Of a stretch of DNA of 25,952 bases, positions 1 to 8,278 are shown piece after piece. The notes beneath the pieces were generated by a model. It saw only the letters and a list, made by a program, of their open reading frames with translations. It searched no databases and was not told the origin of the DNA. Origin of the DNA: CAYZQE01 sp964480635 (lineage in GTDB: Bacteria; Pseudomonadota; Gammaproteobacteria; GCA-001735895); the NCBI GenBank assembly GCA_964480635.1, contig CAYZQE010000026.1:1-25952 (forward strand), given 5' to 3'. The stretch's first letter is position 1. Each line of letters opens with the position of its first letter. The position numbers and the translations under genes are program-made.

Positions 1-284
1 TGCACACAATCTATGGCAACGTTTTAAGAAATATGAAGAGGCCATCTTGTTATTTCCCAAAGAGACCGATGTCCCTTTTACGAATAATCGGGCAGAACGT
101 GATTTAAGAATGGCTAAAGTAAAAAAGAAAGTATCGGGATGTTTTAGAACGGAAATATATGCTCAGGCTTATTGCCGCATATCAAGCTATTTACAAACCA
201 TGGCCAGTAAAGGTTATAATCCATTGTTAGCTATTCAGCTTGCCTTGGCTGGTAATATCCCTTCTGGTGGGGGCGAGTAGTTAC
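1..284 (+). mobile_element. IS66-family insertion sequence, right end
   Basis: The transposase stop (278-280) is followed by TTAC at 281-284. IS66-family ends conventionally begin GTAA, so a right end reads TTAC at its outer edge. Comparison with the intact repeat copy at 8313 shows that shared repeat sequence begins exactly at 285, directly after TTAC. This fixes the boundary. IS66 elements make 8-bp target duplications, which predicts GCCAAATT (285-292) as the right-hand duplicate. The left end lies outside the window and should have the same 8 bp beside it. Confidence 0.75.
2..280 (+). CDS. tnpC: IS66-family transposase, C-terminal part (cut by window start)
   Basis: The reading frame is open from base 2, so this is the end of a longer gene that begins outside the window; an apparent TTG start at 47 is internal. 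The visible 92 residues include PFTNNRAERDLRMAKVK and SGCFRTEIYAQAYCRI, which are the hallmark C-terminal DDE-domain block of IS66-family TnpC; the E of RAERD is the family's likely catalytic glutamate. The protein ends in GNIPSGGGE with a TAG stop four bases before the deduced end of the element. TnpC of IS66 elements acts with TnpA and TnpB in cut-and-paste type transposition; whether those and an intact N-terminus exist cannot be seen here. The nearby repeat (285-558) is the target it landed in. The family call is firm; intactness is unknown. Confidence 0.9.
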   Translation, partial: AHNLWQRFKKYEEAILLFPKETDVPFTNNRAERDLRMAKVKKKVSGCFRTEIYAQAYCRISSYLQTMASKGYNPLLAIQLALAGNIPSGGGE

Positions 285-558
285 GCCAAATTATTGTCAG
301 CTAGGCATCGGATTGCAGTGTCATCTAGATACCACAAAATTCGATAACAACGCTGACGGTAATTTGGCGACGACCCGTAGGGAAGCCACATGGATGTGGT
401 GAATGTCGATTATGAATGGATCATTCATCGACCGAGCTATCAAGCCATTCTCTCCGTCGTTCCAACTTTTACTAAGGACTCGTCATTAGCATCAAGTTGC
501 GCCTAGGATAGAATGGCTTGATAGCTCGTAAAATTTTATGGACTTAATCAGAGATTCC
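285..558 (+). mobile_element. Hairpin-rich 307-bp MITE-like element, copy 1 (left end displaced by IS66)
   Basis: This non-coding block aligns almost base for base with 8313-8585. Its right terminus reads, from outside in, GGAATCTCTGATTAAGTC and is followed by TTAA (559-562). The matching left terminus is missing because the IS66 element is inserted before 285. Internal inverted repeats: CCAAATTATTGTCAGC (286-301) with GCTGACGGTAATTTGG (352-367); CCACAT/ATGTGG around 386-397; GTCG plus ATGAATG (405-418) with CATTCATCGAC (422-432); a perfect 19-bp stem 433-451 with 510-528, enclosing a small CAACTT/AAGTTG hairpin. No convincing ORF is present. The remainder up to rlmN (563-687) is AT-rich and holds no gene; it presumably carries the rlmN promoter, but I see no strong one. 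Confidence 0.75.
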
Positions 559-687
559 TTAAGTATTTTTCTTTTTTAAGTAAATTGTCGCTCTTTACTT
601 CTACTTCACTTGGTTTTCTCGTAGAATGTACTTTTAATCACATCCTAAAGGTGTTTTGGTCGACTGCGTTCGGTCAAAAATTAAATT

Positions 688-1812
688 ATGCCTGATATGC
701 AAACTGTCGATCTTAATTTCTTAAAAACCAATCTTATTGGCCTTAATAGGCTCTCATTAGAGAAGTTTTTTGCCAACCTTGACGAAAAACCATTTAGAGC
801 AAAACAAGTCATGCAATGGATTCATCAGCAAGGCGTTGATGATTTTGATGAAATGACTAATCTTTCAAAAAAATTACGTGACACATTAAAACAAATCGCT
901 TTTGTTGAATTACCAACGCTTGATGAAGTGCAAAAATCTAAAGATGGTACGCGTAAGTGGCTTATCAATGTAAACGGCGTTGAAAATGCGATTGAAAGTG
1001 TTTTAATTCCTGAGAAAAATAGAAATACTTTGTGTATCTCATCTCAAGTTGGCTGTACTTTAAATTGTAGTTTTTGTGCAACTGCACGCCAAGGGTTTAA
1101 CCGTAATTTAACGTCGCATGAAGTAATTTCTCAATTATATATGGCACATCATGCCTTATTAAAAGAAGGCTCTAAAAATGGCATTACCAATGTTGTCATG
1201 ATGGGTATGGGCGAGCCATTGCTTAACTTTAAGGCAGTGGTTGAAGCGGTGAGTATTATGGGTGATGATTTTGCTTATGGTTTGAGTAAAAGGCGTATTA
1301 CGATAAGTACCTCTGGCGTGGTTCCTGCTATCTATGATTTAGCCGATGAAACTGATGTGAGTTTAGCCATTTCTTTGCATGCACCTACGGATGAATTACG
1401 TGAGCAATTGGTGCCCATTAATAAAAAATACCCAATTAGCGAACTTTTAGCGGCGTGTCGCCATTATATCGTTGATGGTTCGAAGCGCCGCATTACGTTT
1501 GAATACGTGATGCTAAAAGGTGTTAATGATAGTATTGAACATGCGAAACAATTAGTTAAAATTTTGCGTGATGTGCCTTGTAAACTTAATTTAATTCCTT
1601 TTAATCCCTTTCCAAATTCTGGCTATGAACGTTCTACACAAAAGGATATTGATGCCTTTCGTGATTATGTGTCTATGAAAGGCATTATTACGATGACAAG
1701 AAGGCCGCGAGGAGATGATATTGATGCTGCTTGTGGTCAATTGGCAGGTAAATTTAAAGACCGAACTAATAGAAGTGCAAAAATGGCGAAACTAGCAGCC
1801 GAGGTGGCTTAA
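688..1812 (+). CDS. rlmN: Dual-specificity 23S rRNA/tRNA adenine-C2 methyltransferase RlmN
   Basis: A radical-SAM enzyme that methylates C2 of A2503 in 23S rRNA and A37 of some tRNAs, supporting translational accuracy. The 374-aa length is normal. The radical-SAM 4Fe-4S cluster motif is C123-x3-C127-x2-C130 (GCTLNCSFCATARQGF), followed by VVMMGMGEPLLN, the SAM-contacting region. The two catalytic cysteines of the family, equivalent to E. coli C118 and C355, are C116 (TLCISSQVGC) and C349 (DDIDAACGQL). The start ATG fits the usual N-terminus; an in-frame ATG three codons later is possible and neither has a strong Shine-Dalgarno. It begins the operon that runs to der, with pilW starting on the next base. 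A TAGAAT at 622-627 with a poor -35 could be a promoter; this is uncertain. Confidence 0.96.
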   Translation: MPDMQTVDLNFLKTNLIGLNRLSLEKFFANLDEKPFRAKQVMQWIHQQGVDDFDEMTNLSKKLRDTLKQIAFVELPTLDEVQKSKDGTRKWLINVNGVENAIESVLIPEKNRNTLCISSQVGCTLNCSFCATARQGFNRNLTSHEVISQLYMAHHALLKEGSKNGITNVVMMGMGEPLLNFKAVVEAVSIMGDDFAYGLSKRRITISTSGVVPAIYDLADETDVSLAISLHAPTDELREQLVPINKKYPISELLAACRHYIVDGSKRRITFEYVMLKGVNDSIEHAKQLVKILRDVPCKLNLIPFNPFPNSGYERSTQKDIDAFRDYVSMKGIITMTRRPRGDDIDAACGQLAGKFKDRTNRSAKMAKLAAEVA

Positions 1813-2571
1813 TTGAATAACAATATAATAAATTTTTCAGCTCTATTCATTGTGGTGATAATTATGAATGGCTGTGCCTTTGTTCCTGTTGAAGAGCCCA
1901 TTCGAAACGAGAAAGCAAGTAATATTAATGTGCAATTAGGTATTGGTTATTTGCAGCAAAATAATCTTGAAGTTGCTAATCAAAAGTTAAATAGAGCTTT
2001 AATGCAAAATCCAGATTCTGCAGTGGCACATAATGCATTTGCCATATTGCAAGAACGTTTATTGCAATATGATGTTGCAGAAAAACATTATAAAAAAGGA
2101 ACAGAATTAGATGAAACTAATTCTCAGGTTCATAATAATTATGGTGTCTTTCTTTGTAAGAGAGGGCGTCAAGCAGAATCAGAAAAGTATTTTTTAATCG
2201 CACTTAAGCAACCGTTGTATAAAACACCAGAGTTTGCTTATACCAATGCGGCTGTTTGTCTGATGCAAATAGGTGAGATGACTAAAGCTGAAGGTTATCT
2301 AAAAAAAGCACTAGCAGCTAGAAGTAATTTTTCATCTGCTTTAGTTAGCCTTGCTGAGCTTTATTATAAACAAGACAAGTTTACTGAAAGTTTGTCGTAT
2401 CTTAATCGATTTAATTTAATAAAAAATAATACCGCTAAAAGTTTATGGTTAGAAGTTCGTAACCATTTAGGCTTAGGTAATATGACGGTTGCAAGAGAGA
2501 AAGCTGATTTATTAAAATCAAAATATCCAAATTCAACAGAATATAAAGAATGGGAATCTATTAACAAATGA
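1813..2571 (+). CDS. pilW: Type IV pilus biogenesis/stability lipoprotein PilW (PilF), TPR protein
   Basis: An outer-membrane lipoprotein with tetratricopeptide repeats which in type IV pilus systems helps the secretin PilQ insert and multimerise. The N-terminus (NFSALFIVVIIMNGC) is a lipoprotein signal peptide with lipobox MNGC and predicted lipidated C21. That supports the TTG start directly after the rlmN stop, because the next ATG would remove the signal peptide. Several TPR units follow between about residues 40 and 240, for example AVAHNAFAILQERLLQYDVAEKHYKKG and its neighbours with the W/L-G-Y-A-F-A-P pattern. Its 252 aa are typical. The position between rlmN and rodZ is the standard gammaproteobacterial arrangement. 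No other pilus gene is in the window, so the pilus role rests on family and context. Confidence 0.88.
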   Translation: MNNNIINFSALFIVVIIMNGCAFVPVEEPIRNEKASNINVQLGIGYLQQNNLEVANQKLNRALMQNPDSAVAHNAFAILQERLLQYDVAEKHYKKGTELDETNSQVHNNYGVFLCKRGRQAESEKYFLIALKQPLYKTPEFAYTNAAVCLMQIGEMTKAEGYLKKALAARSNFSSALVSLAELYYKQDKFTESLSYLNRFNLIKNNTAKSLWLEVRNHLGLGNMTVAREKADLLKSKYPNSTEYKEWESINK

Positions 2572-3662
2572 GTGAGCAGCACAACGAAGAACAAGAAAAC
2601 AAGGTTGTCACTAAGGGACCTGGTGATTTATTACAGGCAGCGCGTATACAACAAGGGATCTCTGTTGAAGATATAGCGCGTCAAATGAACCTTAATGCAA
2701 GAATATTACAGTCGATTGAAGATGATGACTATGGTGAGATTCAATCCCCAATTTTTATGCGAGGTTATCTTAGAACCTATGCGCGTCTTGTTGGTGTTGA
2801 TGAAGATAATATCATTAAACTGTTTGGCGAGTTTTACCATGCTAACGACCCTGATATAAAGTCAATTGGCAATACGGCTCCAGAAATTTCATCAAATGAT
2901 ATCCGTGTTAAATGGATGACCTATGCTGTGATACTGGGTTTAGTGGGGTTGTTATCGGTTTGGTGGGTTAATAATTATCGCTCTATCGATGATTCTTCTG
3001 TGAATGAACCTGAGTTAAGCTCTAGTGCATCAGTTGAAAAAACAAACAATACGTCTGATATTCACAGCGAAGACTCAATGCCTTTATTAGAATCGTCTAC
3101 AAAAATGGTCGATGAAACAAGCCATACAGCCATGACTGTGAATGAAGGGAATATAAACGAACAAAAGCCAGAAGAAGTGATGTCAGTAAATGACGTGAAG
3201 ACTGAAATAATTGAACCGCTAAATGATGTTATTGAAGCTGACCCTGGAAAGACAGACATAACGGCGGATAATACTGAAAAAACAAACATTGAAATAGTTG
3301 CTAATATTGAACCAAAAAGTATTGAGATAGATCAGGATAGTAGTGAAACGACTGACATCAGCCAAGCTGAAGAAAAAAAACAGTTTACCAAAGAAGTTAA
3401 TGCAACCTCTGGTTCAGATGTCTTGGAGTTGAATGTAATCTCCACGTCTTGGGGAGAAATAACAGATGCGTCAAAGTTTCAATTAATACAAGATTTAATG
3501 AATAGCGGCAGTGCTTTTCGTTTGGTGGGACAAAAACCATTCAAAATATTTTTAGGTAATGGTTACGGTGTAGAAATAAAACTAAATGGTAAAAGCGTCG
3601 ATTTTTCTAGTCATATAAAGAGCAGTAACAATACCGCTAGATTTGAGTTAGAGAATTCATAA
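2568..3662 (+). CDS. rodZ: Cytoskeleton protein RodZ (HTH domain, single TM, DUF4115)
   Basis: A bitopic inner-membrane protein that links MreB filaments to the elongation machinery and sustains rod shape. The 364-aa protein has the expected three parts. Residues 20-90 form the Xre/HTH_25 domain (LLQAARIQQGISVEDIAR, then FMRGYLRTYARLVG). One transmembrane helix spans about 117-134. A long Ser/Thr/Glu-rich, low-complexity periplasmic linker runs from about 140 to 270, followed by a C-terminal DUF4115 beta domain (about 280-364, with SWGEITDASKF and PFKIFLGNGYGVEI). The start ATG overlaps the pilW stop as ATGA, indicating translational coupling. In enterobacteria ispG follows rodZ; here hisS follows directly with a 1-base overlap. 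The linker is poorly conserved in this family, so its composition is not remarkable. Confidence 0.93.
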   Translation: MSEQHNEEQENKVVTKGPGDLLQAARIQQGISVEDIARQMNLNARILQSIEDDDYGEIQSPIFMRGYLRTYARLVGVDEDNIIKLFGEFYHANDPDIKSIGNTAPEISSNDIRVKWMTYAVILGLVGLLSVWWVNNYRSIDDSSVNEPELSSSASVEKTNNTSDIHSEDSMPLLESSTKMVDETSHTAMTVNEGNINEQKPEEVMSVNDVKTEIIEPLNDVIEADPGKTDITADNTEKTNIEIVANIEPKSIEIDQDSSETTDISQAEEKKQFTKEVNATSGSDVLELNVISTSWGEITDASKFQLIQDLMNSGSAFRLVGQKPFKIFLGNGYGVEIKLNGKSVDFSSHIKSSNNTARFELENS

Positions 3663-4933
3663 TGGCTTCATCTGTTCAAGTCATTCGCGGTATGCACGAT
3701 ATTATCCCAAGTCAGATGCATCTTTGGCATTTTGTCGAAGATAGCTTTAGAGATATTGTCGCGTCAAGGGGTTACCAACAAATTCGCACTCCAATTTTAG
3801 AAAAGAGTGCGCTTTTTCATCGCTCTATTGGTGAAGTGACGGATATTGTAGAAAAAGAAATGTATACCTTTGATGATAGAAATGGTGATTCTTTAAGCCT
3901 AAGGCCAGAAGGGACAGCCAGTATTGTTAGAGCGGGTATTGAGAATGGTTTGTTAGTCAATCAACAGCAGCGCCTATGGTACAGCGGCCCCATGTTTCGC
4001 CACGAACGCCCACAAAAGGGCAGGTATCGCCAGTTTCACCAGTTAGGTGCTGAAACATTTGGTATGCCAGGGGCTGATATCGAAGTAGAATTGATCTTGA
4101 TTGCTTATCAATTGTGGCAAAGATTAGGCCTTAAGAACATTGAGTTACAAATTAATAGCTTAGGCAATACAGACTCTAGAGCAACCTATCGGCGTGTTTT
4201 GGTTGACTATTTTAATCAGCATAGCGATCAATTAGATGAAGAAAGCAGGCGCCGTTTAGCAACTAACCCTTTGCGAATTTTAGATACCAAAAATCCAGAT
4301 ATGCAAACGTTAGTTGAAGCAGCACCAAAGTTATCTGAGTATTTAGATGATGCTTCACAACAACATTTTGATCAATTTAAAACGCGTTTAGATAGCCTAG
4401 GCATTAAATATGTGGTGAATGCTCGTTTAGTGCGTGGCTTAGATTATTATTGTCATACTGTGTTTGAATGGGTAACAACCGAATTAGGGGCTCAGGGTAC
4501 TGTTTGTGCGGGCGGTCGATACGATGGGTTAGTTGAACAGATGGGTGGTAAGCCGAATACTGCTGTCGGTTTTGCAATGGGTATTGAGCGTTTAGTTTCT
4601 TTGCTAGAAAGCACCGAACTTGTTAAGCCCAAAACAGCCGATATTTATTGTTTGGCGTTAAGTGATGAGGCCAGTATCAAAGCTTTTGAACTCAGCGAGA
4701 AAATACGGTCAAAGTATCCACATTTAACCATAGTGCAGCATTGTGGTGGTGGTAGTTTTAAAAGTCAGATTAAAAAAGCTGATAAGTCTGGCGCTCATTG
4801 GGCACTTATTTTAGCGGAAGACGAATTAAAAAATAACATGATTGGCATCAAATTTTTGCGAGAAGATAAAGACCAAATAACGATTAAGCAAGTTGACTTG
4901 ATGGATGAGATAGCATCATGGCCAATTGGATAA
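3662..4933 (+). CDS. hisS: Histidyl-tRNA synthetase
   Basis: Class II aminoacyl-tRNA synthetase charging tRNA-His in the cytoplasm. The 423-aa length is standard. Class II motif 2 is visible as LSLRPEGTASIVRAG and the GPMFRHERPQKGRYRQFHQ block (about 109-127). The HisRS-specific histidine-binding signature is LVRGLDYYCHTVFEW, and motif 3 is the glycine-rich GFAMGIERL. The C-terminal anticodon-binding domain follows from about residue 325. The ATG overlaps the last base of the rodZ TAA stop, so expression is probably coupled to the upstream genes. A 35-base gap with a clear Shine-Dalgarno separates it from yfgM. Confidence 0.97.
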   Translation: MASSVQVIRGMHDIIPSQMHLWHFVEDSFRDIVASRGYQQIRTPILEKSALFHRSIGEVTDIVEKEMYTFDDRNGDSLSLRPEGTASIVRAGIENGLLVNQQQRLWYSGPMFRHERPQKGRYRQFHQLGAETFGMPGADIEVELILIAYQLWQRLGLKNIELQINSLGNTDSRATYRRVLVDYFNQHSDQLDEESRRRLATNPLRILDTKNPDMQTLVEAAPKLSEYLDDASQQHFDQFKTRLDSLGIKYVVNARLVRGLDYYCHTVFEWVTTELGAQGTVCAGGRYDGLVEQMGGKPNTAVGFAMGIERLVSLLESTELVKPKTADIYCLALSDEASIKAFELSEKIRSKYPHLTIVQHCGGGSFKSQIKKADKSGAHWALILAEDELKNNMIGIKFLREDKDQITIKQVDLMDEIASWPIG

Positions 4934-4968
4934 TAAACCATAAAAATTGAATTTAAAGAGGAACGAAA

Positions 4969-5592
4969 GTGGACTATATTAGTGACGAACAACAAGTTGA
5001 ACAGATAAAAAAATGGTGGTCAGAAAACGGTAATTCAATCATTATCGGTATTGTATTGGGCGTGGGTGGTATTGTGGGTTGGCGCTTTTGGGGCGATCAC
5101 CAAATAACTCAGTCGGCAGAGGCATCTGCCCATTTTGATGCGATGATGTTTGCGGCAGAAAGCAATCAGTATGAAAAAGCTGAGCAGTTAGCTAATATCA
5201 TCGTGGATGATTACAGTGGTACACCCTATTTGGTTTATTCTCAATTAACTTTAGCCAAAATTCAGTTCGAACAAAAAGATTATGACAAGGCCGCTTTAAG
5301 TTATCAGGCTATTATTAATAAAAAACCAACAGATTCAGTCTCTTTTTTAGCGCGTATTCGCCTTGCTGATGTTTATATTGACCAAAAAAAATATGACGAG
5401 GCATTAAAGACCTTATCGGTTGATCATCCTTCAAGTTTTGCTGCGGCTATAGAAGAGCGTAAAGGTGACGTTTATCGCTATCAAGGTGAAAAGGATAAGG
5501 CGAGATCAGCTTATTTGTTAGCAAAAGTGGCTAATCATCCTGCTCAGGATATTCAATTTTTGCAGCAAAAAATGGATGAATTAGGTCAATAA
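4969..5592 (+). CDS. yfgM: YfgM family SecYEG-associated TPR protein
   Basis: An inner-membrane protein with a periplasmic TPR-like domain that, in E. coli, associates with the SecYEG translocon and the chaperone PpiD. Its 207 aa match the family. The N-terminus YISDEQQVEQIKKWWSENG followed by a single membrane helix (about residues 20-43, IIIGIVLGVGGIVGWRFW) is the family signature. TPR-like helices fill the rest (QYEKAEQLANIIVDDY, DYDKAALSYQAIINKKP, KYDEALKTL). Translation starts at GTG 4969, supported by AGAGG about 8 bases upstream. It lies 3 bases before bamB, matching the conserved hisS-yfgM-bamB-der order, so it is likely co-expressed with the outer-membrane assembly lipoprotein. Confidence 0.93.
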   Translation: MDYISDEQQVEQIKKWWSENGNSIIIGIVLGVGGIVGWRFWGDHQITQSAEASAHFDAMMFAAESNQYEKAEQLANIIVDDYSGTPYLVYSQLTLAKIQFEQKDYDKAALSYQAIINKKPTDSVSFLARIRLADVYIDQKKYDEALKTLSVDHPSSFAAAIEERKGDVYRYQGEKDKARSAYLLAKVANHPAQDIQFLQQKMDELGQ

Positions 5593-5595
5593 TTT

Positions 5596-6738
5596 ATGCA
5601 TCAAGTGAGATCATTATTCCTTTTATCAATGGCCATGTTCTTGAGTGCCTGCAGTGATACAGATAATAGTATTCCGCCGGCTGAATTAACTGAATATGAA
5701 CAAAAAATAGAACTTAAAACCAATTGGGATCACGCTTTAGGAGGGGGCTTAAATTTATTTCATAAAATTGAAGCGTCTATTTTAGATGGATATATGTATA
5801 CAGTGAGCTCTAATGGTTTAGTGTCTAAAGTTAATTTAGACAGTGGACAAATTGTTTGGCAAAAAGAAACCCAGCAAAAAACGTATGCAGGTTTAGCTGT
5901 ATCGAATAATGTTATTGCTTTTGTGAGTAGTGATGGCTTATTAAGCGTTTATAAAAATGAAGCGGATTTACCACTTATTTGGCAACAACATGTGCGTAGT
6001 GAAGTGAATGTTCAGCCGGTTATCAATAACGGTGATTTGTATGTTCGCTTAAGTAATGGACAATTAAACTCTTATGACCTAAAGACAGGTGATAAGCATT
6101 GGAGTGTTTCTCGTCGAGTGCCAAAACTCTCTTTGACGGGCTCCTCGATGCCATCTGTGTTTAGTGATTTGGTTTATAGTGGTTTTGATAATGGGCGTTT
6201 AGTGGCTTTTGAACGTGAAAATGGTGATACCGCTTGGGAAAAAACCATTAGTGTGCCTTCGGGACGTTCTGAATTAGATCGCATGGTTGATTTAGACGGT
6301 GCGTTTATTATTAAAAATAATGTTATCTATGTGAGTGCCTTTCAAGGCCGGCTAGCGGCTATTCAAACGCATGATGGCAGTGAATTATGGTCGCGCCCTA
6401 TGTCCAGTGTGAAGCAAATAAGCGCAGACGATAATGCAATTTATGTGAGTGATCAAGATAGTTACTTATGGGCCATAGACCGTCGTAGTGGCGCAGCCTT
6501 ATGGAAGCAAGATGACTTACATCATCGTAGTGTGACCGCAATGACCGTCGTTGGTGATTCGATCGTTGTGGCTGATTTTGAAGGTTATGCGCATTGGCTG
6601 GATAAACAAACGGGTAAGCTTATGGCACGAATCAAGGTTGCGGCTAATAGGGTGTTAAATCCACCTTTATTTAGTCAGCAACAAATTCTCTTTTTAGACA
6701 CCGCAAATCATCTAACATCGGTTAGTGTAGTAAAATAA
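5596..6738 (+). CDS. bamB: Outer membrane protein assembly factor BamB (beta-propeller lipoprotein)
   Basis: A lipoprotein of the BAM complex that helps BamA insert beta-barrel proteins into the outer membrane. The signal peptide SLFLLSMAMFLSAC ends in the lipobox LSAC, giving a lipidated Cys at about residue 19. The remainder is an eight-bladed PQQ-like propeller; recurring blade motifs such as GQIVWQKETQ, GDKHWSVSRRV, GDTAWEKTISV, GSELWSRPM and GAALWKQDDL are easy to see. At 380 aa it is close to the family norm. The start ATG lies 3 bases after the yfgM stop, and der starts on the base after the bamB stop. The second BAM lipoprotein in the window, bamC, sits in a separate operon near dapA. 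Confidence 0.95.
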   Translation: MHQVRSLFLLSMAMFLSACSDTDNSIPPAELTEYEQKIELKTNWDHALGGGLNLFHKIEASILDGYMYTVSSNGLVSKVNLDSGQIVWQKETQQKTYAGLAVSNNVIAFVSSDGLLSVYKNEADLPLIWQQHVRSEVNVQPVINNGDLYVRLSNGQLNSYDLKTGDKHWSVSRRVPKLSLTGSSMPSVFSDLVYSGFDNGRLVAFERENGDTAWEKTISVPSGRSELDRMVDLDGAFIIKNNVIYVSAFQGRLAAIQTHDGSELWSRPMSSVKQISADDNAIYVSDQDSYLWAIDRRSGAALWKQDDLHHRSVTAMTVVGDSIVVADFEGYAHWLDKQTGKLMARIKVAANRVLNPPLFSQQQILFLDTANHLTSVSVVK

Positions 6739-8130
6739 ATGACTCCTGTTATCGCTCTTATTGGTCGCCCAAATGTGGGTAAATCAACTCTTTTTAATGT
6801 CTTAACTCGAACTCGGGATGCCATTGTGGCAAATGTGCCCGGTTTAACTCGAGATCGCCAATATGGCGTTGGCGTTATTGAAAATAAAAAATTTATTGTT
6901 GTCGATACGGGAGGCTTAAGTGGCGCTAAGCAAGACTTAGACGACTTAATGGCAAAACAAACCTTACTAGCTTTAGAAGAAGCAGACCACGTTTTGTTTA
7001 TGGTTGATGCGCATGATGGTATGACAGCTGGCGATGAAATGATCATGAAATTGATTCGTAAAGCTGGAAAAGTGGTCACCGTAGTCATCAATAAGGTAGA
7101 TGGTATTGACCCCGATGTTGCTCAAGCCGATTTCTATGTCTTAGGTTATTCTAATATGATCATGATTGCGGCCAATCAACGTAAAGGCACGCTGAAACTG
7201 ATACAAACTGTCCTTGCCGACATCCCCGAAAACACGGGTGATGACGATGAAAGTCAGGGCATTAAAATTGCTATTATTGGACGCCCTAATGTGGGAAAGT
7301 CGACATTAATTAATCGTTTTGTTGGTGAAGAACGTGTCGTTGCTTTTGATCAACCCGGTACGACACGCGATACTATTCCCGTGCCTTTTGAACGTAATGG
7401 AGTGCAATATACTTTAATTGATACGGCTGGTGTTAGGCGTCGTGGTAAAGTTTATGAAATGGTCGAAAAGTTTAGTGTTATTAAAGCGTTAGATGCGATT
7501 GAAAATTGTAATGTTGTGGTGCTAGTGATTGATGCTCAAGAAGGCATTACAGATCAAGACCAAACCTTATTAGGTTATATCTTAAACAGTGGGCGAGCCT
7601 TAGTCATTGCCATTAACAAATGGGATGGCTTAGAAAAAGAACAACGCGATTTCAATAAAAAAGAATTAGAAAGAAAGCTTTCTTTTGCAGGGTTTGCAAA
7701 ACAACATTTTATTTCGGCTTTACATGGTACGGGTGTTGGCGATTTAATTAAAACGGTCGATCAGGCTTATGCATCTGCCATCAGGCAATTAAGCACTAAA
7801 GTATTAACTGATTTATTAGAAGAAGCGGTGTTTAAACATACGCCACCTATCAGTAAAGGGCGACGGGTTAAATTACGTTTAGCGCATCAAGGTGGTAAAA
7901 ACCCACCCATCATCATCATCCACGGCAGTCAAACAGAGGCTTTGCCTGATAGTTATCGCCGTTACCTGATGAATTTTTATATTGCGAAACTGCGCTTAAA
8001 AGGGACACCGGTCAAAATTGAGTTTAAAGTAGGTAAAAACCCCTTTGCTGACCGTAAAAATAAGCTGACCAGTCGTCAAGTTGGTAAGAAAAAACGTTTG
8101 ATGAAGCACGTTAAGAAAAAGAGTCATTAG
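6739..8130 (+). CDS. der: Ribosome biogenesis GTPase Der (EngA)
   Basis: An essential GTPase with two tandem G domains needed for 50S subunit maturation. Both P-loops are intact: GRPNVGKS at residues 9-16 and again near 180. Each domain has its DxxG (VDTGG, IDTAG) and NKxD (NKVDG, NKWDG) motifs. The C-terminal KH-like domain follows from about residue 350 (PPISKGRRVKLRLAHQGGKNPP). The basic tail RKNKLTSRQVGKKKRLMKH is usual for the family. At 463 aa it is of normal size. It is the last gene of the forward operon and starts immediately after bamB. No strong factor-independent terminator follows; the first structured sequence downstream is the inverted-repeat island that begins at 8154. Confidence 0.97.
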   Translation: MTPVIALIGRPNVGKSTLFNVLTRTRDAIVANVPGLTRDRQYGVGVIENKKFIVVDTGGLSGAKQDLDDLMAKQTLLALEEADHVLFMVDAHDGMTAGDEMIMKLIRKAGKVVTVVINKVDGIDPDVAQADFYVLGYSNMIMIAANQRKGTLKLIQTVLADIPENTGDDDESQGIKIAIIGRPNVGKSTLINRFVGEERVVAFDQPGTTRDTIPVPFERNGVQYTLIDTAGVRRRGKVYEMVEKFSVIKALDAIENCNVVVLVIDAQEGITDQDQTLLGYILNSGRALVIAINKWDGLEKEQRDFNKKELERKLSFAGFAKQHFISALHGTGVGDLIKTVDQAYASAIRQLSTKVLTDLLEEAVFKHTPPISKGRRVKLRLAHQGGKNPPIIIIHGSQTEALPDSYRRYLMNFYIAKLRLKGTPVKIEFKVGKNPFADRKNKLTSRQVGKKKRLMKHVKKKSH

Positions 8131-8278
8131 TTTTTAATATGCTATTTTTTTTGCTATGTCATACTGAGTGGGTAAGGCATCTATTTTTATAGACACGCAG
8201 ACCACTGAGTACACAGAGTTAGGGTATATCCTTCAAGCCTAGCTCATAAGCTAAACATTTCTCATAGGTATTCTTTAA

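Noticed and set aside
285..558. CRISPR array or other direct-repeat array in the repeat blocks
   Set aside because: The two copies are single, 8 kb apart and hairpin-based; there are no regularly spaced direct repeats or cas genes.
3062..3289. Antisense ORF within rodZ, and similar long antisense frames in hisS, der, gltA and pepA
   Set aside because: They mirror codon bias of the real genes, have no ribosome sites and no recognisable protein features.
8131..8160. Factor-independent terminator directly after der
   Set aside because: There is a T run (8145-8152) but no stem immediately before it.
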